A stretch of DNA of 64,000 bases from Rhodamnia argentea (GCF_020921035.1 NC_063151.1:1550001-1614000), one strand, 5' to 3'; numbered from the stretch's first letter, positions 32,947 through 45,271 are shown. Numbers and translations: made by a program. Notes: a model not told the origin generated them from the letters alone.

Positions 32947-35501
32947 ATGGAGAGCGCCGGCAACGATCGATCTTTTCAGGCCGCCGCGTTCGCGGCTTCA
33001 GCATGCTCCGACTTGGAGAGCCGCGGCTTCATGGTCCCTTACGCTTTGTTGCAAAACCCTCCCCTGGGAACCTACAGCGATGCTCAGTCCCTTGAGGATG
33101 GTCTTCGCAGTCTCCGTCTCTCGCCTCCGTGTCGGCCGTCTCCTTATCAGGAATTCACTGGTGGTGTTCTTGACGCGTGCCCATATCAGTCCCTTGCTAA
33201 CGTTTCCACTATGCCTCCGAATCGGTCGTCTCCTTATCCGGAATTCGCTGGTGATGTTCTCGACCCTTACCCATATGCGTCCCTTGCTAACGTTTCCAGC
33301 GTGCCTCCGAATCGGCCGTCTCCTTATTCGGAATTCACTGGTGATGTTTTTGGCGCATACCCATATCCGTCACCTACTAATGTTTTCAGCGTGGGCATTC
33401 CTAGGACTGATAGCTATGACGCGAGTCGTCTAATACCAGATTCGATTGGCGCTGCCCGAAATATCTTTAGGTTCGGCTATGGTCCTTCTGTACACGTCGA
33501 ACCTTTGAGCAATCACTCTCCCGCATTGATCGGTGATGGCTGGATTCAGACCGATCCCAATGTGTTTGCCATGGCTGGTTCGAGGGAGAGACTGTCTGTC
33601 GAGAACCTCCCATCTCTGCCCGCCTTGGGTCGAGCCGGTTCTTGCCATTATAACTCGAGATTCTCGAGGCCGGATGTGAGTAACAGGAGGCTTTCCGAGG
33701 CGGCCAGGACGCCGGTTTCCTCGGCGGCGATGCACAACTCGCGCCGAAACATACGGTTGTCTACTAGGAATGGTTCTTGGTCGCTGCCGAGGACTGGGGT
33801 ACCTTTGGACAAGGAGAAAGTAGGGAGGCTTTTCAATCAGGTCATTAACAGCATCGGCGACTTTATGGTTCATCAGACTTGGAATCATGTGATACAGAGT
33901 CTCGTGGAGGTCTGCGACGAAGTGCAGAGGACTAAGATCCTAGAGAAGGTGACCCTTCAGGAGCACCGACTAGTCAAGATTTGCCTCGACCCGTACGGGT
34001 GGGTTAATCTTTCCTGCTCTTCTCTTTTCCAATGGGATTGTTGTGTCAGTTGCTAATCGTTATGCTTTGGCAGAATTCATGCCGTGAAGAAACTACTAGA
34101 CCATGTTACAACGCCGTATCAGATGAAACTGGTCGTATCGGCTTTGTTGCCCGGCGTGGTCTCGCTGGCTCTGGAGAAGAATAGTGTGATTGAGCATTGC
34201 TTGCGGAACTTCCCTCACGAGTATACAGAGGTAATAATGTGTGCGCAAGTAATCTTGCTGAAGTTTGCAGGATTTATTAGTGGAGTATTTGAAATTTCTT
34301 ATTTTGAGTCATTCCTCCTGCCTAGGCACCACGTTTTTCCATTGCTCGACGCACGGCTCAATATCTAACTTTCATTTTCTCCACAACTATCTAATTGTGT
34401 ATTAGATGAAATTCAAATCTGATTTGTTTGTATGGGGCAGATCTAAGCATGGCGACATATACTAGCCATCTCCACATCTTTTCTTCCATTTGTTAGAATT
34501 GTATCTTTAATTGAGCATAAGAACAAAGTACCATACATAACTATTGAAGATCAAAGTACGCAACTCTATGGTTCATGAAGGTGAAAAAGAAACTCGTTAT
34601 TCTGATCTTAAACTTGCCTTTCCCTTGTGCCGCATGTGATTGGTTGCCCCCAAATAGACTGAGCATGATGTAGGAGCCATTAGAAATGTGATCGGTTTAG
34701 TTTGCGGATTCATCGACTCTTTTGCAGTCCCTCTTGGTGGAGCTGGCGAAGAATTGCTACCACATCGCGACCAATCAAACCGGGTGTTGCACGCTGCAAG
34801 CTTGCATCCACTACTCCGACAGAGCGAGCCGAGAGTGCCTCTTGGTCGAGCTACCATCATATTCCCTGCAACTAGCCCAAGACCCATATGGGTTCGCTTC
34901 CGTTTCCATCGTCCTCTCGCTTTCATTTCATTCCATTCCATGAATGATCAGGTTTTACACACATCCGACCTCTGAACTGTATGGTGGTACTTTTCTTCTT
35001 TCCTACAGCAACTACGTGGTGCAGACTTTGCTGAGTTTGATGCGGCCGGGAGTTACGAACAAGGTTATAGAAGTGCTTCGAGGGAGTTTTCTCCCTCTGT
35101 CGACTAACAAGTATGCTTCTCATGTGGTCGAGAGATGCATCAAAACCATCGGAGAAGTGCAGTCCAGACAGGTTGCGCTGGAGTTGACGACGAGCCCGAG
35201 TTGCCCGAAACTTTTCACCGATGAGTTTGGAAACTTCGTCACCAAAACGTTGCTGGAAGAAGCGCACCAGGTTAGATCCGGCGCTCTATTTTATTCTTCA
35301 AACCTTCTCTCTTCCCCCATTATGCATACTTATGCTTGAAGCCCGTCACGCTTCTTATTCCATGTTTAGTCCTGGGGGCGGATCTTCAACTATCTGGAGA
35401 AGATGATTGAGGAGCGCGAGTCGCAGCTCGCAACCCATACCTTCGGTAAGAACGTATTGGCCAAACTTAGGACGTTGCAGAGGCGCAGATGCGGTGTATG
35501 A
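32947..35501 (+). CDS. Pumilio/PUF-domain RNA-binding protein
   Basis: Exons 32947-33998, 34074-34230, 34728-34891, 35009-35270 and 35370-35501 join in phase to encode 588 residues. PUF proteins bind 3' UTRs and control mRNA decay and translation. The PUF domain covers about 270-588. Helix-2 motifs appear in the order NHVIQ, IHAVK, NSVIE, CCTLQ, NYVVQ, SHVVE, NFVTK, corresponding to repeats 2-8, followed by an R8'-like GKNVLAK. In the position of repeat 1 (about 270-296) only a degenerate helix (GSWSLP) is seen, lacking the usual Gln. Residues 63-149 hold three tandem 30-residue repeats around RPSPYxEFTGDV. The rest of the N-terminus is Ser/Pro/Asn-rich. It resembles the plant APUM12-like group; exact orthology is not assigned. 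Confidence 0.88.
33133..33400 (+). repeat. Three tandem 90-bp repeats inside the Pumilio coding region
   Basis: The phrase cggccgtctccttatc..gaattc begins at 33133, 33223 and 33313, an exact 90-bp period that keeps the frame. Each unit encodes 30 residues (RPSPYxEFxGDVxxxYPYxS..). The third unit is the most diverged at its 3' end. Confidence 0.9.
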
Positions 35502-36124
35502 TTATGTGCAGTACTATCGTGATCCGGAATCGACCCAAGTGCCATCTTTTCAGTTTGTCTCGCTGGAGGATTGCACCGGTGGTTATATACCAAACAGACA
35601 TTATTATAGTATGTGCAAGTGCAATATTGTGAGGTGTAGAGCTTGTTCGCATCGGTAAAGAAGGTCATTTGTTGTCTTGTCACTGTTGGTCCGAGGTATG
35701 TTTTGTGGGTTTTTACTAGTTCTTCTTAGGTGATTGAAGGTGTGTTTTGTGTTCATCGACATTGCGATTTCGCATTGCTTTTTGTTTTATGTGTCTTTCG
35801 AATTATGCTCATGTTAATTCATGTGATACAAGTTTGAGCGTTGTATTAAACCATCTTTATCTTTTGGGTGCATAGTCGCAAAAAAAAAAATCCCTACTAG
35901 ACTAGGTCGATGGATGGCGAACACACTTAAGACACGAGCACGTTCTCAATTTCATTTTGGCCAGTGAGGCTTCTCCGTGATGATGTATTCAAGATTTTGT
36001 TGCGATCATTGGGATTAATATCCCTGCAATTGGTAAGTTTTAATTTTCTATCGCTATCGATAAAATTTTCTGACCTACTGATAATTGGTTGCCTTAACAA
36101 CTAGGTTTTTTCTCCTCCTTTTGT
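35502..36124. other. 3' region of the Pumilio gene, nothing else seen
   Basis: This stretch holds the presumed 3' UTR, including TGT-rich sequence near 35690-35870, followed by a poly-A run near 35880. No gene or transposon end was recognised before the MITE that begins about 36125. Confidence 0.4.
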
Positions 36125-36547
36125 GGGAAAATTACCAAAAAAGTTCTAAATGTTAATTGCGTCAATTCAATTTAATTTTTTTTTTTTTGCTAATTGAATA
36201 CTAAATTTTTTACAATTATGTCAATTCAGTCCATTTGATTGCAATTATGTCAATTCAGTCCATTTGTTAGGGCAAGTAGAAGGTTGTCGGACATTGGCTG
36301 GTGGCCCCTAGCCTCCTACCGACCCTAAACAAAAAAAATGAAAAAGCACAAAAAAATTACTAAAAAATAATTAAAATTTTGAAAAATATTAAAATCTTAG
36401 TAAAAATATGTCACATCGGCGCCGATCGATAAAATGGACTGAATTCGCACAATTACAAAAGGTATAGGACATAATTGGCAAAAAAAAAAATTAGAACTGA
36501 ATTGGCACAATTGCAATAGGTTTAGGACTTTTTTGGTAACTTTCCTC
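36125..36547. mobile_element. MITE of the ggacttttttg family, variant 1
   Basis: The left end GGGAAAATTACCAAAAAAGT and the right end (tttaggacttttttggtaactttcc) form imperfect terminal inverted repeats. The interior repeats phrases such as gtcaattcagtccatttg. No coding capacity. It belongs to the same family as the elements at 36984 and 37837. Confidence 0.65.
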
Positions 36548-36983
36548 ACCCTTTGACATAAGTAAATTAAAGCTCTAATTAGACATGGCGATTTGTATTA
36601 CCCCAATATACAGTTCAATTTAAGTTAAATTTAATTGTTTCTTTGAAGTATTGATTGATTTGATTTTGTGAAAATAAAGTCTTAATGCGCTCGCTATTGT
36701 ATAAAATCTGAAACAATACATAATACACCGTCCAGCTTTTTAAAAACGGGGAAGTACTTATATGTACGGCTAGCTAAAGCTAATATTTGGGAGCTGATAA
36801 TCTGACGTTACTGTCATTATTTTCGACCCACGATTTTTCAATTAATGAATACTTTATGCAAAATAAGCGGTAATGGTGTGTGGATCTACAGTTAGAAATA
36901 ACTGATTGTAATGACAGCATTTCCCTTTCCATAATACATATTGCAAGACACTAGCAGAGTAACTTTGTTATTAAGGAAATTTT

Positions 36984-37597
36984 GGGAAAAGTGTCAAAAA
37001 AGTCTTAAGCCTATTGCATTGATGCCAATTTAATCCTAAGAATTTTTTTTTGTGTCAATTTAGTCCAAAACCTTTTATTGATGTCAATTTAGTCCTAAAC
37101 CTTTTGCATTGGTGCTAATTCAGTCCTAAACTTTTTGTATTTATGCCAATTGAGTCAATTCGATCAATTTTGACTGAAAATTACCGACGTGATAGTCAAT
37201 TGTCCTACATGGCACAACTATATTTTTAAAACGTGGACATTTTGGTTGAAAATCGCTAACGTAGACATTTTTTAAAATTATTTTAATATTCTTAAATATT
37301 TTTAACTATATTTTAAAAATAATTTTATGAAAACCAAATATGCATTTAAAATATTATTAAAATAATAGTAAAGATATCCAAATCGGTGCCAACCGTGCCA
37401 CGTAGGATAATCGACTTCCACGTCGGTGATTTCAAGCTAAAATTGATTAGATTGGCTCAATTGGCATAAATGCAAAAGATTTATGACTGGATTGACACCA
37501 ATGGAAAAGGTTTAGAATTGAATTGGCACTAATAAAATGTTTAGGACTGAATTAGCACCACTATAATAGGCTTAGGACTTTTTTGACACTTTCTCCC
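36984..37597. mobile_element. MITE of the ggacttttttg family, variant 2
   Basis: The left end GGGAAAAGTGTCAAAAAAGT pairs with the right end, whose reverse complement begins GGGAGAAAGTGTCAAAAAAG. Inside are direct repeats of a ccaatttagtcctaaacctttt phrase and its complement, plus a gtgccacgtaggacaatcga segment. The whole element is close to a long imperfect palindrome. Flanking TTTTG-like sequence is found on both sides, but a definite target duplication is not clear. Confidence 0.7.
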
Positions 37598-37836
37598 TAT
37601 AATTTTGTGTACATTGATTCTATGATAGATGTGCCAGACTAAGTCAATTATATTTGCAAAAATTGTATGGAAACTTATGTTTTTTAGTTGGACTCAATGT
37701 CCATTCTTAAGATGTAGTTGACTTGATATAGCAAAATGGTTATCAAGAATTCTACAGTTATGTAAATAAAAGGATTTTTTTTTCACGTTAGAAGATTTCG
37801 GAAAGAGTAGGTAAGTGTAAAACAATATCCATAACT

Positions 37837-38365
37837 GGGAGAAGTGTCAAAAAAGTCCTAAACCTATTGCATTGTTGTCAATTCAGTTCTAAACCTTTTT
37901 TTGGTGCCAATTCAGTCCTAAATGTTTTGCATTGGTGTCAATTCAGTCCTAAATCTTTTGCATTTATGCCAATTGAGTTAATCCTGCCAATTTTAGCTTG
38001 AAATCGCTGATGTGAAAGTCGATTGTCCTACGTGGCACGGCCATGGATTTTTTTAGTATTATTTTAATATTTTTAAGCATTTTTTGGTTTTTATAAAATC
38101 ATTTTTAAAAACATAATTAAAAATATTAAAATAATTTTAAAAAATATCCACGTCGGTGCCATCCGTGCCACGTAGGACAATCGAGGTCCACATTAGCAAT
38201 TTTCAGCCAAAATTGACCAAATTGACTCGATTGACATAATTACAAAATGTTTAGAACTGAATTAGCATCAATGTAAAAGGTTTAAGATTAAATTGACACC
38301 AATAAAAGGTTTAGGAATGAATTGACATCAATGCAATAGGTTAGGACTTTTTTGACACTTTTCCC
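37837..38365. mobile_element. MITE of the ggacttttttg family, variant 2, second copy
   Basis: The left end GGGAGAAGTGTCAAAAAAGT and the right end ttaggacttttttgacacttttccc are inverted repeats of one another. The interior order matches the copy at 36984-37597, so the two are direct relatives. No coding capacity. Confidence 0.7.
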
Positions 38366-38940
38366 ATTGCACATGTCCCGATTGAATTCTAAACCTTTCA
38401 ATTTTGACAATTTAGTTTTTAATCTTTTGACGATTTGCCAATTTAGTCATTCCTACCAATTTTTACTAGAAATCGCCAACGTGGATGCCGACCGTCCTAC
38501 GTGACATGGCCAGTCTTGACGCGGATAGTTTTTGAACAAATTTTCTGAAATTTTTTTTATCATTTTTATTATTTTTTTCTTTTTGTCTCTATCTTTTCTT
38601 TTCTTTTCTTCTAAGCCTGATGAGGGCAAGGCCGACCCTCACCGACCACAAGCAAGGGCCGGTGAGAATTGATCGGCAACCCTCGTCGGACTTCGTAGAA
38701 AAAAAGGAAAAGAAACAAAGAAAAAAAAATTAAAAACTATAAAAATTATACATGTTAGCATCAGCCATACTACGTGACACCGATGTCGTTTACGTAAGTG
38801 ATTTCCAACCAAAATCGATCTAAAGGACTAAATTGGTGAATCATCAAAAGGTTTAAAACTAAATTAGTCAAATTAAAAGGTTTAAAACTGAATTGACACA
38901 AATACAATATGTTTATTACTTTTTCAATAATTTTCCATGC
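38366..38940. mobile_element. Diverged third member of the same MITE family
   Basis: It begins directly after the previous element and carries the same succession of phrases (aatttagtcattcctaccaatttttactagaaatcgcc, cgtcctacgtgacatgg). The middle contains a GC-rich patch near 38630-38690 (aaggccgaccctcaccgacc) also found in the copies at 43660 and 63610. The right end near 38935 is degenerate. Confidence 0.55.
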
Positions 38941-40561
38941 ATAAACAAAAGTGTATAAATACACCAAACATGGCATAGAGTCACCTACTGGACAATGGAC
39001 ATTGGACAATAGCTGCATAATTCTGTGGACACGCATTTAAAAATGAACTCTATTAGATCGGTCAATATATAAGTATACCTAACACCAATTGAGTATTTCT
39101 TTCTCGACCACCACTTTTGCTATCATATAATGGATAGTTTTGCGTAATAGGACAATGGTTTTGAAGTTTGGTCTCAAATAACAATAGCTATCAGATGCTA
39201 GCATATATCTCCAAAAGATTTATAATTGTGAACCTAACCCTATGCCCGGTCCACGGTTTGAGACCTTTGTTTGATGGATGGAGGACTGACTTTGAACAAT
39301 TATTGACCAGGTAGAGACAAACAATGTCTTTAACTCAGCAGGATGAGAGGGAATACGATCGCATGAGAAAGAGACTGCGAAGAGCCAAGTAGTTCATTCA
39401 AACTATTTTCACGAATGACAATTTGTTCGAGAGCATTTGCTATTGCAAGCTACCATGTGCAAACGCTAATTAAAAAGAAGAAGAAAAAATCACTAAATTG
39501 GGCAAATTGAAAGTTTTAAAATTGAATTGGTACCAATAGAAATAGATTTAGGACTTTTTTTGGTAATTTTATCCTTGACATGATGTTGGAAAAATATCAG
39601 ATAATATGAAAAATGAGGATATTTGGAAACCTGTCGAAAAAGATGAGAAACTAAGATCAATTATCTTAGGGGTGCGAGCACGGTCTTTTAAGAATAATTC
39701 CGCTCCTCGTAGTATGAAAGTTAGTGCAATAGGCTCTAGCAGCTATCCTCTTAAGATACAACAAACCTTCTTCTTTTTTCCGCACAGAATAATAGAAGGA
39801 ACATGAACAATGTTATGTGTATAACCCGACAAAAGAAAAAGTATATATGTGAAGGAACGAAAAATTCTCTTTCCAATACAGTGTTTTTTCAAAGGATTAT
39901 AGCTTGAATTTTAAAATCAAATGAAAGGGAAAGCGTTTAGAAACCATCATATATCAATTGGTAATTATAAAAAAAATATAACCGTTATGAAGCTATTAAG
40001 AAATAATGAAGATTTTATGATGAAATAAATCAAATGTTACAAAGCCGTTATAAAGCCTCTAGAAAGCAGTTATACGGCCGTTATAAATCCTTATGTGATT
40101 TTCATAGCAATCATAACTACTCCCAAAGCCGAACTTTCAAATATTTGAAAACTGTCGAAAATATCCAACACATGATAGATTATTGCGTCGCATTTATTTT
40201 AGTTTGGTTATTTTTCCATTTCAAGGGCTTTTGAGCCGGACGATTATCACTCTTGAGCGCAAACCACATTGTATGATCTATCCATCGAATTGCATCACAT
40301 GTCATGCGTCGCTTTCATGTATTCCCTAAGGCTACAAGCGCAATAATCTGAGCAAAGTAGGTAGCTATTTATTCTTCATTAGTTCTCCAATAAACACAAT
40401 AACAGCGACAACATCAACGAAAAAATGAAAACATCAATCCCCGACACAGTATTACACAGAATCATCAGCAACAGTTCAGACATAAGTAGCCACGACTGCT
40501 TAGTTATAGACGCATCAAAGTATCATATAGGCCACCACGAATCAACGAGAAAAAAACGACG
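38941..40561. other. Intergenic, one MITE remnant, no gene seen
   Basis: AT-rich DNA. A remnant of the MITE family (gaattggtaccaatagaaatagatttaggactttttttggtaatttt) lies at about 39505-39580. Several small open frames lack recognisable content. The last 300 bases before 40562 should hold the 3' UTR of the antisense GASA gene. Confidence 0.45.
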
Positions 40562-40942
40562 TTAAGGGCACTTGGACTGTCCCTTGGAGTTCTTCATGTC
40601 CCGGTAACAAGGGCACTCGTCCTTGTGGCCGTAAGTCCCGGACGGGACGCACTGGCATTTCTCGCAGCAAATCCCGCAGTACTGCAGTCACCGGTCCATC
40701 CTCCCGGCCTTGGAGCACCTCACCGCACACTTGGAGTCGCAAAAGCCTTCAAAACACACAGAAACCGACACAGAATGCATCAGAATATCACCAAGACAAT
40801 CACGAAGATCATACCGAAACGCCCAGAAGGGATAGAGTTAGAGAGAGGGTTTACTTGAACCGGCCATGGCGGCGTCAAAGAAGGAGGAGCTGAGGAGAAG
40901 GGCCACCAGAAGGAAAGTTTCCAAAGCAAACTTCTTCATCAT
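40562..40942 (-). pseudogene. GASA/snakin cysteine-rich peptide gene with in-frame stop
   Basis: Two exons on the minus strand, 40861-40942 and 40562-40746, join in phase with a GT-AG intron. The frame would be 88 codons, the normal size of this gibberellin-regulated secreted peptide family. Exon 1 encodes a signal peptide (MMKKFALETFLLVALLLSSS..) ending near AMA. Exon 2 has the family pattern including YCGICCEKC and CVPSGTYG, ending in KCP. Eleven of the twelve conserved cysteines are present; at the expected fourth-cysteine position there is a TGA (40688-40690). Everything else, including the TATA box, looks intact. The family acts in growth control and defence at the cell wall. Either the gene died recently by one substitution or the base is a sequencing error. 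Confidence 0.85.
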
Positions 40943-41043
40943 CCCGAATGTATCGCTACTGCAAGAATGGTGGTAAAAGAAGTGATGGAAGAGTCTCGTG
41001 GTTGATGAGTACGAGGTGGTGATGGAATGGGCCAGTGGGAGGG

Positions 41044-41050
41044 AATTTAT
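41044..41050 (-). promoter_or_regulatory. TATA box of the GASA/snakin gene
   Basis: Read on the minus strand the sequence is TATAAAT, about 102 bases before the ATG at 40942. The spacing suits a short leader of roughly 70 bases. Confidence 0.55.
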
Positions 41051-42573
41051 ACATGGAGAGATGGGGGGTGTAGGGGAATAGATAGTGCCTACGAAGCAAA
41101 GAAAACGATGGGTTCCACGTCAGGATCATCATTACGAGACACTTCGATCAGAAACATATTCAACAGACAAGGGAGTGGATCCTAGATACGGTTATTCCCG
41201 GTGTGGGTAACAGGCCGGGGCTCCGGATTTGTTTAATCATCTCTGGAATAGACGGGGATAAACTCGGGAGAGGTGTTTACTAGGTTGTTTTGGATGATGA
41301 GGATAAAGCGCCTGCGCTCTCGGCGTTGTAATCGCCCCTTTTTTGCTGACAAGGTGGTAAAGAGGAGGAACGAAAGCCAGAGAATCGTGAACGACCGAAC
41401 TTGTTACTGAATGCACGCCCCTGGCGTCTCGAGAAAATTCTTGTAAGGGATGGTTTGACTTTCCGAACACGTGGAGCCTGGTGATTCGTCCACCTCGGGG
41501 AGTTCTCATCCCATCTGTCAAAAAGCATCGATTCTCCCGAGCGTCTATTACCGAAGCCATTCCGTAGAAGCTAACAAGTTGGTCGTCATCATGCAGGGAA
41601 CCATACGAAGGTCACCAGAAGCTTCTTGACCGCCTTCTACGTAGCTTCTTGTGTTAATTTATAGTTGCTTTTACCCTACTAGAATGCCTTTCTTTTTCCC
41701 TTTTATCATGGATTTAGAAAAGTTGGTAATGTGAGGGGAAGCAAAACAAAAAAAAATTAGCGAGGTGTCACTGGCCCTCGTGTCCGTTTCTTGTTTTGCT
41801 CTAATTTATCCTATAAGTGATCATCAAATTTGACCTTGATTCGTACCAAACCCTAAATGCAATGACTTTAGTTTCCTAATGTGTGCCTACAATGTAGCAT
41901 CAGTCAATGGAATAACCATTGAAAAGATTACTATAACTAAAATTTTGGGGGTTCCTTAATGTGACAAATTGTGTTGCTTGGCTTGCATAGAATACATGCA
42001 TACTCACCTTCTTCCCCAGCAAAGCTCGCATTTCTTGGCTTAAAAGCATATCCCACCCAAATATTCACACGAAGACAAGAAAAATTGATGGTTGCTTCTA
42101 AAGTTGCCAACCGTGTTAAGAGGGAGGTCATCTGTGAGCCTCTCTGGGAATAGAATCGCAAAACCAGTAGTCCAGCTGGAGGAACCACTAATTTGCTATC
42201 TGGGCTTGACACCATTTATGGGAATAAAGCTATTATTATCGTCAAATTAGGAAAACTATTTAATCCCCTGGGGCTACAAATTGATTGGCTAGGCCAGCCA
42301 AGCACTCGTCGTTGTTTGGGTTGCTTACTTGATCGGTTGGGAATGTGAAAGAGGGACTTCAAGTCTGGCAGGTCGAGAGAAAATGGAAAGCATCTTTTTT
42401 AATCAACTTTTTAGCATGGGGTGTGAGAATATGAGCATGGGCGGCCCCGTCACTTGCCGATTTTGACTATGCCAATGTCACGCGACTTTGGTGGACGATT
42501 CTGCCATTTTGAGGAGGAATCGGGTCACCTACAGCTGTTGTGAACTTTTTCCTTGTAATGAACTTTTCATTGG
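41051..42573. other. Intergenic with two unassigned minus-strand open frames
   Basis: Minus-strand frames at 41237-41560 (107 codons, basic, MASVIDARENRC..) and 41937-42215 are open but match nothing I recognise. The second contains KPRNASFAGEEG followed at about 42007 by a good splice donor on the minus strand (AAG|GTGAGTA), so it may be an exon relic. I see no matching exons around either one. Treat both as unproven. Confidence 0.3.
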
Positions 42574-43779
42574 AAAGGAAGTTCTCAGCTAAGATATGGA
42601 ATAGTATAATGGGCCTTTGATCAGGTTGTTACCTCCAATTGAATGCTCTATATGCATCCCCCCTCCCCTCTCTCTCGTTGAGGTGTGGTGTTGTGTGGTG
42701 TGGTTGATACTCTCTATCGACAAGAAATCATGAGGATCTCATTCTTCAAGGAGAGGGTGGGGGTCCCGGGGTGTCACTCCGGCGGGGTTCTCAAGGGGGG
42801 CAGAACCCTCTAGACACCAAAGGATTTTTATAGTTTGAGCTCATGTTTTATTGATAGTTTGAGCTTAGACACATGAATAACTATTATTATATATAATTTC
42901 TTTCTTTAATAACAGAGAATTGTAACAGAGAAGCGAGATTTACTAACTATAGTAAAATCATGTGCTAGATATAGCTCTTGTTTGCGAGTGAACCAATATA
43001 AATATTTGTGTTTCGATTTCTCTTTATCACATATATTCTTTATTTCGTTATGATTGTGCGCCTAATCTTGAAATCTCTCTTCGTCATGGCCAGTAGGTAA
43101 GACCTGCAACTTTCTTGGGTGCATTCTTCTCTTGGCATCTTTGGTGGAGCTATTTAGAATTTGGATAGGTTTTGTTCTATTTTGACTACCCAAGTTATAA
43201 AGAGCACTACTTACAACATGTGATCTGTAGGAGAGAAAAAAATGCTTGAATCAAGAAAACCATCCTTTAAATCAAAATTTTCAGAGTCTTTGTTTTTATT
43301 CTCATTTTTGTGCTTTGCCCGTGCACTTGTTTTGATTTCTCGTCATGAAATCTTCTTTCCTTCGGGAGGCTGGGTTAGGCCAAGCCCATAAGTGGCAGCC
43401 CAATCTAAGTCCAAAAGCACAATATATCCCACTTGTTTATGATGGGCTTGACACAACATCCCCCCTTCGTATATCCCACATAAGTCTAGCACAGATACTC
43501 TGCAGTCATTTTTATTTTGAATCACAACTATTATCATCCTCTATGCAACATGGGTTTTGTTTGAATTTTTGAGAAATAATCGAGACTGAAAATTGCTTTC
43601 GAGTTTGCTTCACCATATGCAAACACAAAATATGTGTATCTCTGAATAGAACCCGGGAGGGCGTGCCGACCATTGCCAAGGTGAGGCCGGCAATGGGCGG
43701 AAGGAAATAAATAAAAAAGAGAAAGGAGAAAAAGCAAAACAAATTCAAACTGTTTAAAAGAAATTGTAAAAATCGTTCA
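42574..43779. repeat. Dispersed repeat A, left copy (pair with 62542-63727)
   Basis: About 1.2 kb beginning aaaggaagttctcagctaag and ending aaaatcgttca matches 62542-63727 in the same orientation with high identity and small indels. The last 150 bases carry the GC-rich middle of the MITE family (cgtgccgaccattgcc..ggccggcaatggg). The stretch near 43370-43490 resembles retrotransposon LTR phrases (cccaagcccataa, gggcttgacacaac). No coding frame is recognised. Confidence 0.8.
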
Positions 43780-45240
43780 TGTAAAAAGAAATAGGAAAGA
43801 ATAAAAAGAAATAAAAAAAAAAAAGGAGAGAAAATTACTCTTTGCTCGTGCGCTGTGGATAATAAAACGGCTGGTTTTTTTAAAAGCAAAAAGAAAAAAA
43901 AAAAAAAGGGTGGTTTAAGTGTTCACGTTGGGTTGTTCTTGTGAGTTGAGCTAGGAAGATATTGGGCTAGGTCCAGACTTAAGAATTGGGCCTATTAAAA
44001 TAGAAAATTGAACAAAACAAATAAAGCTTGGGCCGAGCCCAAAGTGTGGCTCTTGTCTTAGGCGGTTAGGCCAATCGAGGACTCTTACGGTCCGGGTCGG
44101 GTGCCCGAGAGGCGCGGGCCGGGTTGACCCGGTCGGGATAATACTTTGTTTTAAAAAACAAATCAGAAAATGTTTTAAAAAATAAAAAAAATTACAAAAA
44201 AATCAAGAAAAATTACAAAAAAAATATGAAAAACCTCAAAAATTAGGAAATGGGTCATTTCGATGGCCAATCCTATTTTTGGCTTTTTTACCCCCTTTTT
44301 CTTCTCAAAATGACGATTTTACCCCTTAAGGGTAAATTGTCTCAAATTTTCCCGAAAATTTAAAAAAATCCCAACAATTAGGAAATGGACCATTTTGACT
44401 GGTCAATCCTATTTTTTTTCAATTTTTCCTTCCGATTCTTTTTGAAATGACGATTTCACCCCTCATGGGCAATTCGCTCCGAAAATTAAGTTAAATTCTA
44501 AAAAATGTTGGAAAATAGGAAATGGATACATTCAACTGGCCAATCTTATTTTCGACGCTCTTGGATTCCTAATCCCTTCAGAAATGATAATTTTGCCCAT
44601 TTATGGGTAAATTGTCCCCCAATTTTCTCAAAATGATGATTTTGCCCCTTATGAGCGAATCGCCTCCAAATTTTTCCCAAACTCCTTCCGAACTTCAAAT
44701 ACCCTTTCTCTAAGCCATTAGGACTATTATAGACATGCCATGCATTGTATTGATGCGTTTTATCTGCACGTCATTGGTTCATTGATTTGCGCACTTTCTT
44801 TTATTTGTTGTGATTGATAAGTAGATATTCCTATATGCATGAACTCCTAGATTTTAGGGCTCTCCTCATCCCAAATCATCTGCATGAAATTTCAAGTTAG
44901 AAAAATCATTCAACTTAGGTACCGAAAGAGCATCAATAAATGATATTAGTGTAACTAAGTCCCCGTTCCTGAATCTCTGGTTCCGTATGAGTTGGGGGAC
45001 TTCTCCCACTGCCCAACGAGTTTTCCAATCTACCTTCCCCAAAGATTGGTGGCAACTCCGAAGTATGTACACTATGCACATGTCACCCGACCACGTACGT
45101 TAAGGTCAAAACCGTATGTAAAACCTACCGCCGTGCAAGGTGAGGACTTGGGAGAGTCCAAGCCGATTCTACGGATCGCCACGGATCTCTAATAGAAATC
45201 GGTGATCGCCTCTAAATCCTCCTTCGAGGGTCACGACACT
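43780..45240 (+). mobile_element. Ty3/gypsy LTR fragment
   Basis: The right end contains ctgaatctctggttccg (44970), cttctcccactg (45000) and attggtggcaactccgaag (45045), then closes near ggtcacgacactgaca (45240). This is the same order as at 9470-9565 and is typical of the 3' end of plant Ty3/gypsy LTRs. Upstream lie repeats of ggaaatgg..cattt..actggccaatcctattttt. The left boundary is not clear and no internal coding domain is present. Confidence 0.45.
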
Positions 45241-45271
45241 GACATCTTAACTTTTATAATGTGAAATGCAG

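Noticed and set aside
41237..41560. 107-codon basic open frame, considered as an organelle-derived insertion
   Set aside because: I could not match it to any plastid, mitochondrial or rRNA-linked sequence from memory, so no origin is claimed.
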